DNA of 64,000 bases from Edwardsiella anguillarum ET080813. GTDB taxonomy: Bacteria > Pseudomonadota > Gammaproteobacteria > Enterobacterales > Enterobacteriaceae. Both the position numbers and the translations under genes were made by a program. The stretch is taken from NCBI RefSeq assembly GCF_000264765.2, contig NZ_CP006664.1:1488001-1552000 (forward strand), written 5' to 3'. Positions 51,592-61,083 of the stretch are shown piece by piece. Within the stretch, counting starts at the first letter, position 1; each line of letters begins with the position of its first letter. The notes under the pieces were generated by a model, which saw only the letters and a program-made list of their open reading frames with translations, was not told the DNA's origin and made no database searches.

Positions 51592-52632
51592 TCAGCAGGG
51601 GTTGGCGGCAATAGGTGCCGGCGATTCAGAAAATTGTTTAAAAAACCGCATGATAGCGGTTAACGCTTCGGCACGCTGGCTGTCCCGTTCAAACAGGATC
51701 TCATGGCGTGCACCCTTGATGACCAGCGGCGCACCGCCCCAGGGGGCGTTGCCGGCGGCGGCGAGTGTCTGACAGAAACGCAGCTGTGACGCATTATCCA
51801 CCACGCGATCCTCTGCGGCCTGCAGCAGCAGCAGCGGCGTGACGATCTCCGGCGCCACGCGCTGGATCCGTTCGGCAGCGGTCAGGCTTTCGGCGACCCA
51901 CTGATAGGTCGGCCCGCCCACCTGCAGCCGTGGATAGTCAGAATAATAGCGCAAAAAACGACGATACCGCACCCGGCTGTGCGTGAGTTCGTTAACCATA
52001 AATGGCAGGGGACGCCAGTAGCCGGTGCCCAGGGCATAGCGGGTACGGCGCGCACGGCGCCGCGTGGCCCAGCTCAGGATGCCATTCGCCAGCCAGCGCG
52101 GCAGCGGCAGGCGGATCCCGGTCATCGGCGCACACAGCGCCGCGGCGGTCAGCCCCGCGGGGCGGCGGGCCAGAAACAGGGCGCTGATAGCGCCGCCCAT
52201 CGAGTGCGCCAGCAAGAAACGTTGCCGATAGGGGCGCGCCAGCAGCTCGCGCTGCCACAGCTGCTGCAGATCATCCACGTAGTCGTCAAAGCGCTCCACG
52301 TGGCCGCGGTGCGAGTCGGCCAGCATCCGATCGGAGGTTCCCTGGCCGCGGTGGTCGATGATCACCACGTCATAGCCGCTCACAAACAGATCGTAGGCCA
52401 GCTCCGGATATTTCATATAGCTTTCAATGCGACCCGGGGCGATCAGTATCGCGCGGGTGTGCCGCGCATCGCAAAAGGCCACGTAGCGGATCGCAATGCC
52501 GTCAACGCCGCAGAATTCGGCCTCCCGACGCCGCTGCCAAAAATCCAGCAGCGGACCGGTCGTAAACGCAGCAAAGCTGCGCTCACGCGTCAGCCAGCCG
52601 TGGATCATGGAAGACATCGGTGTCATTGTCAT
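51592..52632 (-). CDS. pldB: lysophospholipase L2 PldB
   Basis: A 346-residue alpha/beta hydrolase (E. coli PldB, 340 aa) that hydrolyses lysophospholipids at the inner membrane. Visible landmarks are [31 protein letters not shown], the nucleophile elbow [14 protein letters not shown], an acid in [13 protein letters not shown] and the catalytic His in [10 protein letters not shown]. The start is uncertain: ATG 52632, 52626, 52617 and 52608 are all in frame and none has a strong ribosome site; I chose 52632. Operon pldB-yigL. Confidence 0.92.
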   Translation of the reverse strand: MTMTPMSSMIHGWLTRERSFAAFTTGPLLDFWQRRREAEFCGVDGIAIRYVAFCDARHTRAILIAPGRIESYMKYPELAYDLFVSGYDVVIIDHRGQGTSDRMLADSHRGHVERFDDYVDDLQQLWQRELLARPYRQRFLLAHSMGGAISALFLARRPAGLTAAALCAPMTGIRLPLPRWLANGILSWATRRRARRTRYALGTGYWRPLPFMVNELTHSRVRYRRFLRYYSDYPRLQVGGPTYQWVAESLTAAERIQRVAPEIVTPLLLLQAAEDRVVDNASQLRFCQTLAAAGNAPWGGAPLVIKGARHEILFERDSQRAEALTAIMRFFKQFSESPAPIAANPC

Positions 52633-52899
52633 GGTATCGCGCAGGAAAATAAGGGTAGCGCGGTGCGCCGTCACTGCGGGCTATTGTGGCATAAAAAGTG
52701 GCCTGCGGGGAGCTCTCCCCCTGCGGCGCGCGGCGCCGCTATTATGAGTCCCGCGCGCCGATCCCGCCGCCGCCATCGAATAAATTCACTTGCGCATCGC
52801 GGCACATCTTGTAAGTTTGATGATTATCACACCGTTGCGCGTCGCGCCGGCGCGCGGCGGCCGATCCACAACTCGTCACCATCCAAGGCAGGAGTGCAT

Positions 52900-54003
52900 A
52901 TGAAAAACGTTGGTTTTATCGGCTGGCGCGGCATGGTTGGCTCGGTGCTTATGCAACGCATGAGCGAAGAGCGCGACTTCGACGCTATCCGCCCGGTCTT
53001 TTTTTCAACCTCGCAGCATGGCCAGCCGGCACCGACGTTCGGCGGCCACCGCGGCACGCTGCAGGATGCCTCCGATATCGACGCGCTCAAGGCGCTGGAT
53101 ATTATCATCACCTGTCAGGGCGGCGATTATACCCAGGCCATCTATCCGCGGCTGCGGGCGGCGGGCTGGCAAGGATACTGGATCGATGCCGCCTCGGCGC
53201 TGCGGATGCAGGATGACGCCATCATTATCCTTGACCCGGTCAACCACGCGGTGATCGATCGAGGCCTGGCGAGCGGCGTAAAAACCTTTGTCGGCGGCAA
53301 CTGTACCGTCAGCCTAATGCTGATGTCCCTGGGCGGGCTTTTCGCCGCCGATCTGGTGGAGTGGGTCTCCGTCGCCACCTATCAGGCCGCCTCCGGCGGC
53401 GGCGCACGCCATATGCGCGAGCTGCTGACCCAGATGGGGATGCTGCACGGCCAGGTCGCGCCAGCGCTGGAAAACCCGGCCAGCGCGATCCTGGATATCG
53501 AGCGCCGGGTCACCGATCTGATGCGCAGTGGTACCCTGCCGACGGATAACTTTGGCGTACCGCTGGCCGGCAGTCTGATCCCGTGGATCGATAAGGCGCT
53601 GGATAACGGTCAGAGCCGCGAGGAGTGGAAGGGACAGGCCGAAACCAATAAGATCCTGGCGAGCCCCCAGACGATTCCGATCGATGGTCTGTGCGTCCGG
53701 GTCGGCGCTCTGCGCTGCCATAGCCAGGCCTTTACCATCAAGCTGAAGCGCGATATCGCTATTCCAGAGGTGGAGCAGCTGCTGGCCCGCCATAATGAAT
53801 GGGTGCGGGTGATCCCCAACGATCGCGAGCTGAGCATGCGTGAGCTGACGCCGGCCGCCGTCACCGGCACGCTGGCCACCCCGGTTGGCCGTCTGCGCAA
53901 GCTGAACATGGGACCGCAGTATCTGTCCGCCTTTACCGTGGGCGATCAACTGCTGTGGGGCGCCGCCGAGCCGCTGCGCCGTATGCTGAGGCTGCTGCTC
54001 TAG
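52900..54003 (+). CDS. asd: aspartate-semialdehyde dehydrogenase Asd
   Basis: A 367-residue enzyme, exactly the E. coli length, that reduces aspartyl phosphate to the semialdehyde for lysine, threonine, methionine and diaminopimelate synthesis. It has the NADP-binding [17 protein letters not shown] at the N-terminus and the catalytic Cys135 in [23 protein letters not shown] precedes ATG 52900. A possible promoter is TTGCGC (52790) with TAAGTT (52812), 16 bases apart. In E. coli asd is beside glgB; here it lies 38 kb from it. It overlaps the convergent btsS stop by four bases. Confidence 0.97.
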   Translation: MKNVGFIGWRGMVGSVLMQRMSEERDFDAIRPVFFSTSQHGQPAPTFGGHRGTLQDASDIDALKALDIIITCQGGDYTQAIYPRLRAAGWQGYWIDAASALRMQDDAIIILDPVNHAVIDRGLASGVKTFVGGNCTVSLMLMSLGGLFAADLVEWVSVATYQAASGGGARHMRELLTQMGMLHGQVAPALENPASAILDIERRVTDLMRSGTLPTDNFGVPLAGSLIPWIDKALDNGQSREEWKGQAETNKILASPQTIPIDGLCVRVGALRCHSQAFTIKLKRDIAIPEVEQLLARHNEWVRVIPNDRELSMRELTPAAVTGTLATPVGRLRKLNMGPQYLSAFTVGDQLLWGAAEPLRRMLRLLL

Positions 54004-55739
54004 TCCGTGCCCTGATGCGGCGCAGGCGCCGTCGACGGGGATAAGGCCTCCGTCGGCGGTGACCACGGCACGCACACCACCACCCGGGTCGAACGCTCCG
54101 GCACACAGTCGACCTGCACCCCATAGCGTTCGCCATAGCGCGCCTTGATCCGCCGATCGACCAGGTTCATTCCCAATCCATCGCCGCCCGGCGTCGGCCG
54201 ATACAGCCCGGCGTTGTCCTCCACGCAGATAGAGACCCGCTCCCCCTCACGCCAGCTGCGGATCTCGACCCGTCCCACGCCGAACAGCTGCGCCGTACCG
54301 TGCTTAATCGCATTCTCAACGATCGGCTGTAGGGAGAACGCCGGCAGGCGAACCTCCCGCAGCGCGGCGTCAGAGTACACCGCGACCACCAGATTCTCCG
54401 CGAAACGCGCCTTCTCTATCTCCAGGTAGGCGTTCACGTGCTCCAGCTCGTCCGCCAGCGTCACCTCATCACCGTTGCGCTTGAGATTCTTGCGAAAGAA
54501 CGTCGATAGCGACAGCACCAGGCGCCGCGCATGGTCCGGGTCGCGGCGGATCACCGCCGACAGGGTATTCAGGGCATTAAATAAGAAATGGGGATTCACC
54601 TGCGCGTGCAGCAGCTTAATCTGCGACTGGGCCAACAGCTGGGTTTGCTGCTCATACTTGCCCGCCAAGATCTGCGCCGACAGCAGGTGCGCAATCCCCT
54701 CCCCCAGGGTTCGGTTGATGCTGGAAAACAGCCGGTTCTTAGGCTCGTAGAGCTTAATCGTGCCCATGACCCGGTTATCCTCACCGCGCAGCGGGATCAC
54801 CAGCGACGATCCCAGCTTACAGTGCGGGGTGATGGAGCACTGGTAAGGCACCTCATTACCGTCGGCGTACACCACCTGGTTCTGCTCGATGGCCCGGTGG
54901 GTATGGTGCGAGGTGATCGGCGAGCCGACCCGATGGTGATCATCACCGATGCCGATAAAGGCCAACAGGCGCTGGCGATCGGTCAGCGCCACCGCACCGA
55001 CGCCCAGCTCCTCATACAGGATCCGCGCCACCTTCATGCTGTTCTGGCGATCGAAGCCCTGACGCAGTATCCCCTCGGCCCGGGCGGCGATCTGCAGCGC
55101 CTTGGCGGAAAAGGCCGAGGTGTATTTATCAAAGATGGCCCGCCGATCCAGCAGAATGCGCATGAACATCGCCGCGCCGACGGTATTGGTGATCATCATC
55201 GGTAGCGCAATGTGCTCGACCAGCGCTTCGGCCTCCCAGAACGGGCGGGCGATCGCCAGGATAATCCCCATCTGCAGACACTCGGCCAGCAGGGTGATCG
55301 CACCGACTACCCAAGGCGTAAACAGCAGATCAAGACGGTGATGGCGCAGCATGTAGCGGTGCAGTATCCCCCCGACCAGCCCCTCGACCACGGTGGAGAT
55401 CATGCAGGCCAGCGCCGTCATTCCTCCCATCGAATAGCGGTGCAGGCCGCCGGTCAGCCCCACCAGAAAGCCGACGCCCGGCCCGCCCAGTACCCCGCCC
55501 AGTACCGCGCCGATAGCCCGGGTGTTGGCGATGGAGTCATCAATATGCAGGCCAAAGTAGGTCCCCATGATGCAGAACATGGAGAAGGTGAGGTAGCACA
55601 CCAGCTTATGCGGCAGACGGATAGTCACCTGCATCAGCGGAATAAACAGCGGTGTTTTACTCAGCAGATAGGCAATCACCAGATAGACACACATTTGCTG
55701 CAGCAGAGACAAGATCAAATCCATCTGGCTGACGCCCAT
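54000..55739 (-). CDS. btsS: LytS-type sensor histidine kinase BtsS (YehU)
   Basis: A 579-residue membrane histidine kinase (E. coli BtsS/YehU, 561 aa), the high-affinity pyruvate sensor of the BtsSR system. The 5TM LytS sensor region ([40 protein letters not shown] and [17 protein letters not shown]) is followed by a GAF domain, the phospho-acceptor His in [14 protein letters not shown] and an ATPase domain with [11 protein letters not shown] 55739 has GAAGGAGGGGG directly upstream; an upstream frame to 55811 is rejected. No btsR response regulator follows: the next gene, asd, is convergent. Confidence 0.94.
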   Translation of the reverse strand: MGVSQMDLILSLLQQMCVYLVIAYLLSKTPLFIPLMQVTIRLPHKLVCYLTFSMFCIMGTYFGLHIDDSIANTRAIGAVLGGVLGGPGVGFLVGLTGGLHRYSMGGMTALACMISTVVEGLVGGILHRYMLRHHRLDLLFTPWVVGAITLLAECLQMGIILAIARPFWEAEALVEHIALPMMITNTVGAAMFMRILLDRRAIFDKYTSAFSAKALQIAARAEGILRQGFDRQNSMKVARILYEELGVGAVALTDRQRLLAFIGIGDDHHRVGSPITSHHTHRAIEQNQVVYADGNEVPYQCSITPHCKLGSSLVIPLRGEDNRVMGTIKLYEPKNRLFSSINRTLGEGIAHLLSAQILAGKYEQQTQLLAQSQIKLLHAQVNPHFLFNALNTLSAVIRRDPDHARRLVLSLSTFFRKNLKRNGDEVTLADELEHVNAYLEIEKARFAENLVVAVYSDAALREVRLPAFSLQPIVENAIKHGTAQLFGVGRVEIRSWREGERVSICVEDNAGLYRPTPGGDGLGMNLVDRRIKARYGERYGVQVDCVPERSTRVVVCVPWSPPTEALSPSTAPAPHQGTD

Positions 55740-55810
55740 ACCCCCTCCTTCGCCACGGTGCGTCACCATTGTAGGCCGGCGCACTGCCCGCCGCTGCGCG
55801 ATCGTAGACA

Positions 55811-55905
55811 AAAAAAAGCCAGCACCCGACGCTGGCTAAAAAATTGGAAGCAATGTGAGCAATGTCGTGCCTTCCCGGTGGAGGTGAAGCCACCACCCGA
55901 AAAAC
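55811..55905 (-). ncRNA. ryhB: RyhB small RNA
   Basis: A roughly 95-nt Hfq-dependent RNA that down-regulates iron-containing proteins during iron starvation. The minus strand at 55870-55846 carries the RyhB seed region identical over 25 nt to E. coli as I recall it (GCACGACATTGCTCACATTG, then CTTCC). The 3' end is the RyhB terminator: stem AGCCAGC/GCTGGCT, then eight T. A 5' hairpin GGTGG/CCACC precedes the seed. Transcription should start near G55905, 6-7 bases after a TATCAT -10. Targets are not determined here, although iron-sulfur and formate enzymes are typical ones. Confidence 0.93.
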
Positions 55906-55908
55906 AAG

Positions 55909-55941
55909 TTAATGATAATCATTATCATGTGATGATGTAAA
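55909..55941 (-). promoter_or_regulatory. ryhB promoter with overlapping Fur box
   Basis: On the minus strand, -35 TTTACA (55941-55936) and -10 TATCAT (55917-55912) are 18 bases apart. The Fur box at 55909-55928, centred on AATGATAATCATTATC, matches 18 of 19 positions of the consensus and covers the -10, so Fur-Fe2+ should shut off ryhB. Confidence 0.9.
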
Positions 55942-56039
55942 GCGCTTTTGTAAGAAAGTGCGAGCCATGCAATACATCACTACCTATTGATACTTAATAA
56001 TTTTATCTGTTTTTGCTCCCGCGAAGGGATGGAAAGGAT

Positions 56040-56510
56040 AACTTTGTTAACCATTGGTTTAACTCTGTACGGTTTACAGCTCTCGCGGGCAGAACTATAG
56101 TTAGCCCACTTTTTAGTTGGTGGAGATACCCTCTTTGGACAGTCAGAGTCATCAGGACAACACGCACTTATCCTTGGCAAGCTGACCATCTTCACGATGT
56201 GCTGCTTGCCGAACCCAGGCGGGCAGCAACACTTCATATCGAACTGCTGCATACCCTTAGTAATGACACGCGCGCTGCGCACCGCGCTCGCGTAAATGCG
56301 GACAGTTATCATGCTGTTTTATACCCAGGCACTGTTTCCTCCGGGCGAATAAGCTTCGCCGCGGCGTGCATTATGCCGTCGCACCCCTGAAGCGCTGCGC
56401 ATAACGACACAAGATAGGTCACGCCCAGCGTTTCCCTACGCCTCACACGTACAGACACCTTTTGCCGGGCGGCAGGGGTGTGCTTAAAAACAGCACATGA
56501 GTAGCGCATT
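56040..56510 (+). promoter_or_regulatory. mgtA promoter and long 5' leader
   Basis: A PhoP-box-like direct repeat, TGTTAA-N5-GGTTTA (11 of 12 matches), lies at 56045-56061. A sigma-70 promoter, TTTACA (56073) with TATAGT (56096) 17 bases apart, predicts a start near 56108 and a leader of about 400 nt. In the leader, a hairpin with arms TGCTGC and GCAGCA spans about 56198-56228. A possible 18-codon ORF lies at 56296-56352 (MRTVIMLF..PPGE) without a clear ribosome site, and a 5-codon ORF at 56497 ends in the ATGA that starts mgtA. E. coli and Salmonella mgtA have a Mg2+- and proline-sensing leader; the same role is inferred here. Confidence 0.6.
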
Positions 56511-59222
56511 ATGACTCAGATGATCGATCAAAACACCGCGGTTCTTAACGGCCGCCGGGAAAAACAGACAAAGCGCCACGCTATCGCCGATGAAGCCCGC
56601 GTCAGCCTGGACGCCACCCTGGCCAACCTCTCCGCCAATACGCTGGGGCTGGAGGAGGACGACGCCCACGAGCGCCTGCAGCTGCACGGCCCCAACCAGG
56701 TCGCCCATGAAAAGGCGCCGCCGGCGCTGATTCAGTTCTTCATGGCGTTCAACAACCCCTTTATCTACGTGCTGATCGCGCTGGCGCTGATCAGCTTCTT
56801 CACCGATTACTGGCTCCCGCTGCGTCATGGCGAGCCGACCGATCTGACCGGGGTGATCATCATTCTGGTGATGGTCTCCCTCAGCGGGCTGCTGCGCTTC
56901 TGGCAGGAGTTTCGCACCAATAAGGCCGCCGAGGCGCTGAAGTCCATGGTTCGCACCACGGCGACCGTGCTGCGGCGCGCCCACCCGTTTGCCCAGAGCG
57001 AATGCCACGAGATACCGATGCAGCAGCTGGTGCCGGGCGACATCATTCTGCTCTCCGCCGGCGATATGGTACCGGCTGACGTAAAGCTGATTGAGTCGCG
57101 CGACCTGTTTATCAGCCAGGCCGTGCTGACCGGAGAATCCCTACCGATCGAAAAATATGATGTGACTGCCAGCGTGCGTGAAAAGTCCAGCGCACCCTGC
57201 GGCGCCGAAGGCAGCCTGCTGGAGCAGGCCAACGTCTGCCTGATGGGCACCAACGTCTCCAGCGGTACGGCCCGGGCGGTCGTGGTCGCCACCGGCAACC
57301 GCACCTACTTCGGCTCGCTGGCCAAATCCATCGTCGGCACACGCTCGCAGACCGCGTTCGACCGCGGCGTTAACAGCGTCAGCTGGCTGCTGATCCGCTT
57401 TATGCTGGTCATGGTGCCGATCGTGCTGCTGATCAACGGCTTTACCAAGGGTGACTGGACCGATGCCGCGCTGTTCGCCCTGGCCGTCGCCGTCGGACTC
57501 ACGCCGGAGATGCTGCCGATGATCGTCAGCTCCAACCTGGCCAAAGGCGCCATCACCATGTCGCGGCGTAAGGTGGTTGTGAAGCGCCTCAACGCCATCC
57601 AGAACTTTGGCGCCATGGACGTGCTGTGCACCGATAAGACCGGTACCCTGACTCAGGATCGTATTATTCTTGAGCACTATCTGGATACCCAAGGCGTCGA
57701 AAATCCTCGCGTTCTGCAGCTGGCCTGGCTGAACAGCTATCACCAAAGCGGCATGAAGAACCTGATGGACAAAGCGGTGATCCGCTGCGGCCAGGATAAA
57801 CCGGCCATTGAGGCGATGGCCGGCTACAGCAAAATCGACGAACTACCGTTTGACTTCAGCCGGCGCCGTCTCTCTATCGTGGTCAGTGATGAGCAGCAGA
57901 ACCATACGCTGATCTGTAAGGGCGCCGTCGAAGAGATGCTGGCCATCGCCAGCCACATTGAAGAGCAGGGCCAGGTGCAGCCGCTGGATAAGGCGCGCCG
58001 CGCCGCGCTGCAGTCGCTGGCGGAGGGGTATAACCGTCAGGGATTCCGCGTGCTGATGCTCGGCACCCGCGAGCTCGGCCGCGATGGCTGCGCGTTTCCT
58101 CTGAGCATTGCCGACGAGCGCGACCTGACCCTGTGTGGCCTGCTGACGTTTCTGGATCCGCCGAAAGAGTCCGCCGCCACCGCCCTGGACGCGTTGCGCG
58201 AAAACGGCGTCGTGGTCAAAGTGCTGACCGGCGATAATCCGACCGTCACCGGCAAGATCTGCCAAGAGGTGGGGCTGACGCCGGGCGAGATCCTGCTGGG
58301 CAGCGATATCGAAAGCATGGACGACCAACAGCTGGCGCAGGAGGCGGAGCAGCGTACCGTCTTCGCCAAGCTGAGCCCGCTGCAAAAATCCAGGGTACTC
58401 AAAGCGCTGCAGAATAATGGCCACACCGTCGGATTTCTCGGCGATGGCATCAATGACGCCCCGGCGCTGCGCGACGCCGACGTCGGCATCTCCGTCGATA
58501 CCGGAACGGATATCGCCAAAGAGTCGGCGGATATCATCCTGCTGGAGAAGGATCTGATGGTGCTGGAGCAGGGGGTGATCACCGGCCGTGAGACCTTCGG
58601 CAATATCATCAAATACCTGAACATGACCGCCAGCTCTAACTTCGGCAACGTGTTCTCCGTGCTGGTCGCCAGCGCCTTCATCCCGTTCCTACCGATGCTG
58701 GCCATTCAGCTGCTGCTGCAGAACCTGCTGTACGATCTGTCGCAGATGAGCCTGCCGTGGGACCGGATGGACAGGGAGTTTCTGCGTAAACCGCGGAAGT
58801 GGGACGCCAAAAACATCGGCCGTTTCATGCTGTGGATCGGGCCGACCTCATCCCTATTTGATATCGCCACCTACGCCCTGATGTGGTATGTGTTCTCCGC
58901 CAACAGCGTTACTCATGAGTCGCTGTTCCAGTCCGGCTGGTTCATCGAGGGACTGCTGTCGCAGACGCTGGTCGTGCATATGCTGCGCACCCAGAAGATC
59001 CCGTTCATTCAGAGCTGCGCCGCCCTGCCAGTAATGCTGACTACCGGAATCATCATCGCGCTCGGGATCTATATTCCCTTCTCGCCGCTGGGACACTTTA
59101 TCGGCCTGCAGCCGCTGCCGCTGACCTACTTCCCGTGGCTGGTCGCCATCCTGCTGAGCTACTGCATCCTGACGCAGCTGATGAAGCGTTTCTATATTCA
59201 CCGCTTCGGTCAGTGGTTCTAA
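56511..59222 (+). CDS. mgtA: Mg2+-importing P-type ATPase MgtA/MgtB
   Basis: A 903-residue type P3B ATPase (E. coli MgtA, 898 aa; Salmonella MgtB, 908 aa) that moves Mg2+ into the cytoplasm. Motifs: actuator loop LTGESLPIEK, membrane segment FALAVAVGLTPEMLPMIV, phosphorylation site Asp375 in LCTDKTGTLTQD, and hinge GDGINDAPALRDAD. The membrane helices after KYLNMTASSNFGNVFSVL are conserved. The N-terminal tail is short and more MgtB-like. The ribosome site before ATG 56511 is weak, consistent with coupling to a leader ORF. Confidence 0.95.
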   Translation: MTQMIDQNTAVLNGRREKQTKRHAIADEARVSLDATLANLSANTLGLEEDDAHERLQLHGPNQVAHEKAPPALIQFFMAFNNPFIYVLIALALISFFTDYWLPLRHGEPTDLTGVIIILVMVSLSGLLRFWQEFRTNKAAEALKSMVRTTATVLRRAHPFAQSECHEIPMQQLVPGDIILLSAGDMVPADVKLIESRDLFISQAVLTGESLPIEKYDVTASVREKSSAPCGAEGSLLEQANVCLMGTNVSSGTARAVVVATGNRTYFGSLAKSIVGTRSQTAFDRGVNSVSWLLIRFMLVMVPIVLLINGFTKGDWTDAALFALAVAVGLTPEMLPMIVSSNLAKGAITMSRRKVVVKRLNAIQNFGAMDVLCTDKTGTLTQDRIILEHYLDTQGVENPRVLQLAWLNSYHQSGMKNLMDKAVIRCGQDKPAIEAMAGYSKIDELPFDFSRRRLSIVVSDEQQNHTLICKGAVEEMLAIASHIEEQGQVQPLDKARRAALQSLAEGYNRQGFRVLMLGTRELGRDGCAFPLSIADERDLTLCGLLTFLDPPKESAATALDALRENGVVVKVLTGDNPTVTGKICQEVGLTPGEILLGSDIESMDDQQLAQEAEQRTVFAKLSPLQKSRVLKALQNNGHTVGFLGDGINDAPALRDADVGISVDTGTDIAKESADIILLEKDLMVLEQGVITGRETFGNIIKYLNMTASSNFGNVFSVLVASAFIPFLPMLAIQLLLQNLLYDLSQMSLPWDRMDREFLRKPRKWDAKNIGRFMLWIGPTSSLFDIATYALMWYVFSANSVTHESLFQSGWFIEGLLSQTLVVHMLRTQKIPFIQSCAALPVMLTTGIIIALGIYIPFSPLGHFIGLQPLPLTYFPWLVAILLSYCILTQLMKRFYIHRFGQWF

Positions 59223-59226
59223 CCCC

Positions 59227-59260
59227 CGCGGCGCGCTGCCATATCACGCAGCGCGCCGCG
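59227..59260. terminator. 13-bp perfect hairpin after mgtA
   Basis: CGCGGCGCGCTGC (59227-59239) and its exact complement (59248-59260) enclose an 8-base loop, five bases past the mgtA stop. No T run follows, so this is a strong structure of uncertain termination efficiency. Confidence 0.65.
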
Positions 59261-59507
59261 ATTGCTCGGGTAAAAATACGCCGGGATGGTGCTGATAAAC
59301 AAGGAAATGCCATAGAAAACCCCATCAGCTTATAAAATATTTTTAGCAGCATAATTCTTATAACTTTATGAAATACTAAGAGTAGTCTTAACTTCCCGCC
59401 CGCTTTTGCCGCCGACAAATCAAAAAAACGTCATATTTTACTTTTCCCCACCCAGTCTTCTCGCCGATAATGCGCCGCGTTCATGTCCACAAACTGGCGT
59501 AACGCAT

Positions 59508-61004
59508 ATGCTACATCTCTTTGCAGGGCTAGATTTCCATACTGGCCTAATGTTAGTCCTCGCGCTGCTCTTTGTGCTGTTCTACGAAGCCATCAACGGC
59601 TTCCACGATACGGCCAACGCGGTCGCAACCGTGATTTACACCCGTGCCCTGCGCTCGCAGATCGCCGTGGTAATGTCCGGTATTTTTAACTTCCTCGGCG
59701 TCATGCTGGGCGGCCTGAGCGTGGCCTATGCCATCGTTCACCTGCTGCCGACCGACCTGCTGCTGAACGTGGGCTCCGCCCATGGACTGGCCATGATGTT
59801 CTCCCTGCTGCTGGCGGCGATCATCTGGAACCTGGGAACCTGGTATTTCGGCCTGCCGGCCTCCAGCTCCCACACCCTGATCGGGGCCATCATCGGCATC
59901 GCGCTGACCAACGCGCTCATGACCCATACCTCCGTGGTGGATGCGCTGAACATCCCGAAGATGATTGAGATCTTCCTCTCGCTGATCATCTCGCCGATCG
60001 TCGGCCTGCTGCTGGCCGGTCTGATCGTCTGGATGCTGCGCCGCTACTGGAGCGGAACCAAAAAACGTCGCCGTATTCATATGACGCCGGCCGAGCGTGA
60101 AAAGATCGATGGCAAACGCAAGCCGCCGTTCTGGACCCGTATCGCCCTGATCGTATCGGCTATCGGCGTCAGCTTTTCCCATGGTGCGAACGATGGACAG
60201 AAAGGGATCGGTCTGCTGATGCTGGTGCTAATCGGCGTCGCCCCGGCCGGTTTCGTGATGAACATGGACGCGACGGGGTACGATATTGCCCGCACGCGCG
60301 ATGCCATTACCCACCTGGACCAGTACTATCGTCAGCATCAAGCTGAGCTGAGCCACGTCATCAGCGCGGAGCCGGAAGTCCCGGCCAGCGAAGAGGCCAA
60401 CGGCAGCAAGATCTTCCACTGCGACCCCGCCCGGGCCCAGGTCGCCATCGCCAGCGCGCAGGGTATGCTGACCGATCTGCAAAGCTACGATCAGCTGAGC
60501 GTCGATCAGCGCAGCCATATGCGCCGCCTGCTGATGTGCGTCGCCGACACGGCCGGTAAGGTAGCCAAGCTGCCGGAAACCAACGAAACCAATAAGCGCT
60601 TCCTGACCGATCTGCGCAAAGATCTGCTGGCAACGGTGGAATATGCTCCGATGTGGATCATCGTCGCCGTTGCCCTCGCCCTGTCGCTGGGCACCATGGT
60701 CGGCTGGCGTCGCGTCGCCACCACCATCGGCGAAAAGATCGGGAAGAAAGGGATGACCTACGCGCAGGGGGTCTCCGCGCAAATGACCGCCGCGGTCTCC
60801 ATCGGCGTGGCCAGCTACACCGGGATGCCGGTCTCCACCACCCATGTACTCTCCTCTGCGGTCACCGGCACCATGCTGGTCGACGGCGGCGGCGTACAGG
60901 GCAAAACGGTGAAGAACATCCTGCTGGCCTGGGTGCTGACGCTGCCCATGGCGATCATCATCTCCAGCCTGCTGTACTGGCTGGCGCTCACCTTCGTGGT
61001 CTAA
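59508..61004 (+). CDS. pitA: low-affinity phosphate transporter PitA
   Basis: A 498-residue inner-membrane transporter (E. coli PitA, 499 aa) that imports metal-phosphate complexes with H+. The two PiT signatures are visible: [23 protein letters not shown] near the N-terminus (first part [17 protein letters not shown]) and [14 protein letters not shown] in the second half, with [17 protein letters not shown] and [14 protein letters not shown] marking the inverted repeat helices. ATG 59508 gives the E. coli start MLHLFAGLD. About 285 bases separate it from mgtA; they are AT-rich and hold its promoter. Confidence 0.96.
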   Translation: MLHLFAGLDFHTGLMLVLALLFVLFYEAINGFHDTANAVATVIYTRALRSQIAVVMSGIFNFLGVMLGGLSVAYAIVHLLPTDLLLNVGSAHGLAMMFSLLLAAIIWNLGTWYFGLPASSSHTLIGAIIGIALTNALMTHTSVVDALNIPKMIEIFLSLIISPIVGLLLAGLIVWMLRRYWSGTKKRRRIHMTPAEREKIDGKRKPPFWTRIALIVSAIGVSFSHGANDGQKGIGLLMLVLIGVAPAGFVMNMDATGYDIARTRDAITHLDQYYRQHQAELSHVISAEPEVPASEEANGSKIFHCDPARAQVAIASAQGMLTDLQSYDQLSVDQRSHMRRLLMCVADTAGKVAKLPETNETNKRFLTDLRKDLLATVEYAPMWIIVAVALALSLGTMVGWRRVATTIGEKIGKKGMTYAQGVSAQMTAAVSIGVASYTGMPVSTTHVLSSAVTGTMLVDGGGVQGKTVKNILLAWVLTLPMAIIISSLLYWLALTFVV

Positions 61005-61020
61005 CGGCCCGCTAAGCGAT

Positions 61021-61049
61021 AAAAAAGCCCGCGAATGCGGGCTTTTTTT
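61021..61049. terminator. bidirectional intrinsic terminator, pitA and the NSS gene
   Basis: A run of six A, the stem AGCCCGC/GCGGGCT with a GAAT loop and a run of seven T form a classic two-way terminator between the convergent genes. Confidence 0.95.
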
Positions 61050-61083
61050 GGCCGATAGGCGCTGGGCCGCATGCGTCCGCGCC

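Noticed and set aside
51979-52899. Upstream extension of asd by 307 codons
   Set aside because: It is antisense to pldB; asd has its own ribosome site and the exact E. coli length from ATG 52900.
55980-56312. A 110-codon minus-strand Cys-rich frame upstream of mgtA
   Set aside because: No convincing ribosome site, no recognisable family, and it lies antisense to the predicted mgtA leader.
56296-56352. The 18-codon ORF in the mgtA leader as a definite mgtL gene
   Set aside because: No Shine-Dalgarno and little resemblance to the known Pro-rich MgtL, so it is only mentioned as a possibility.
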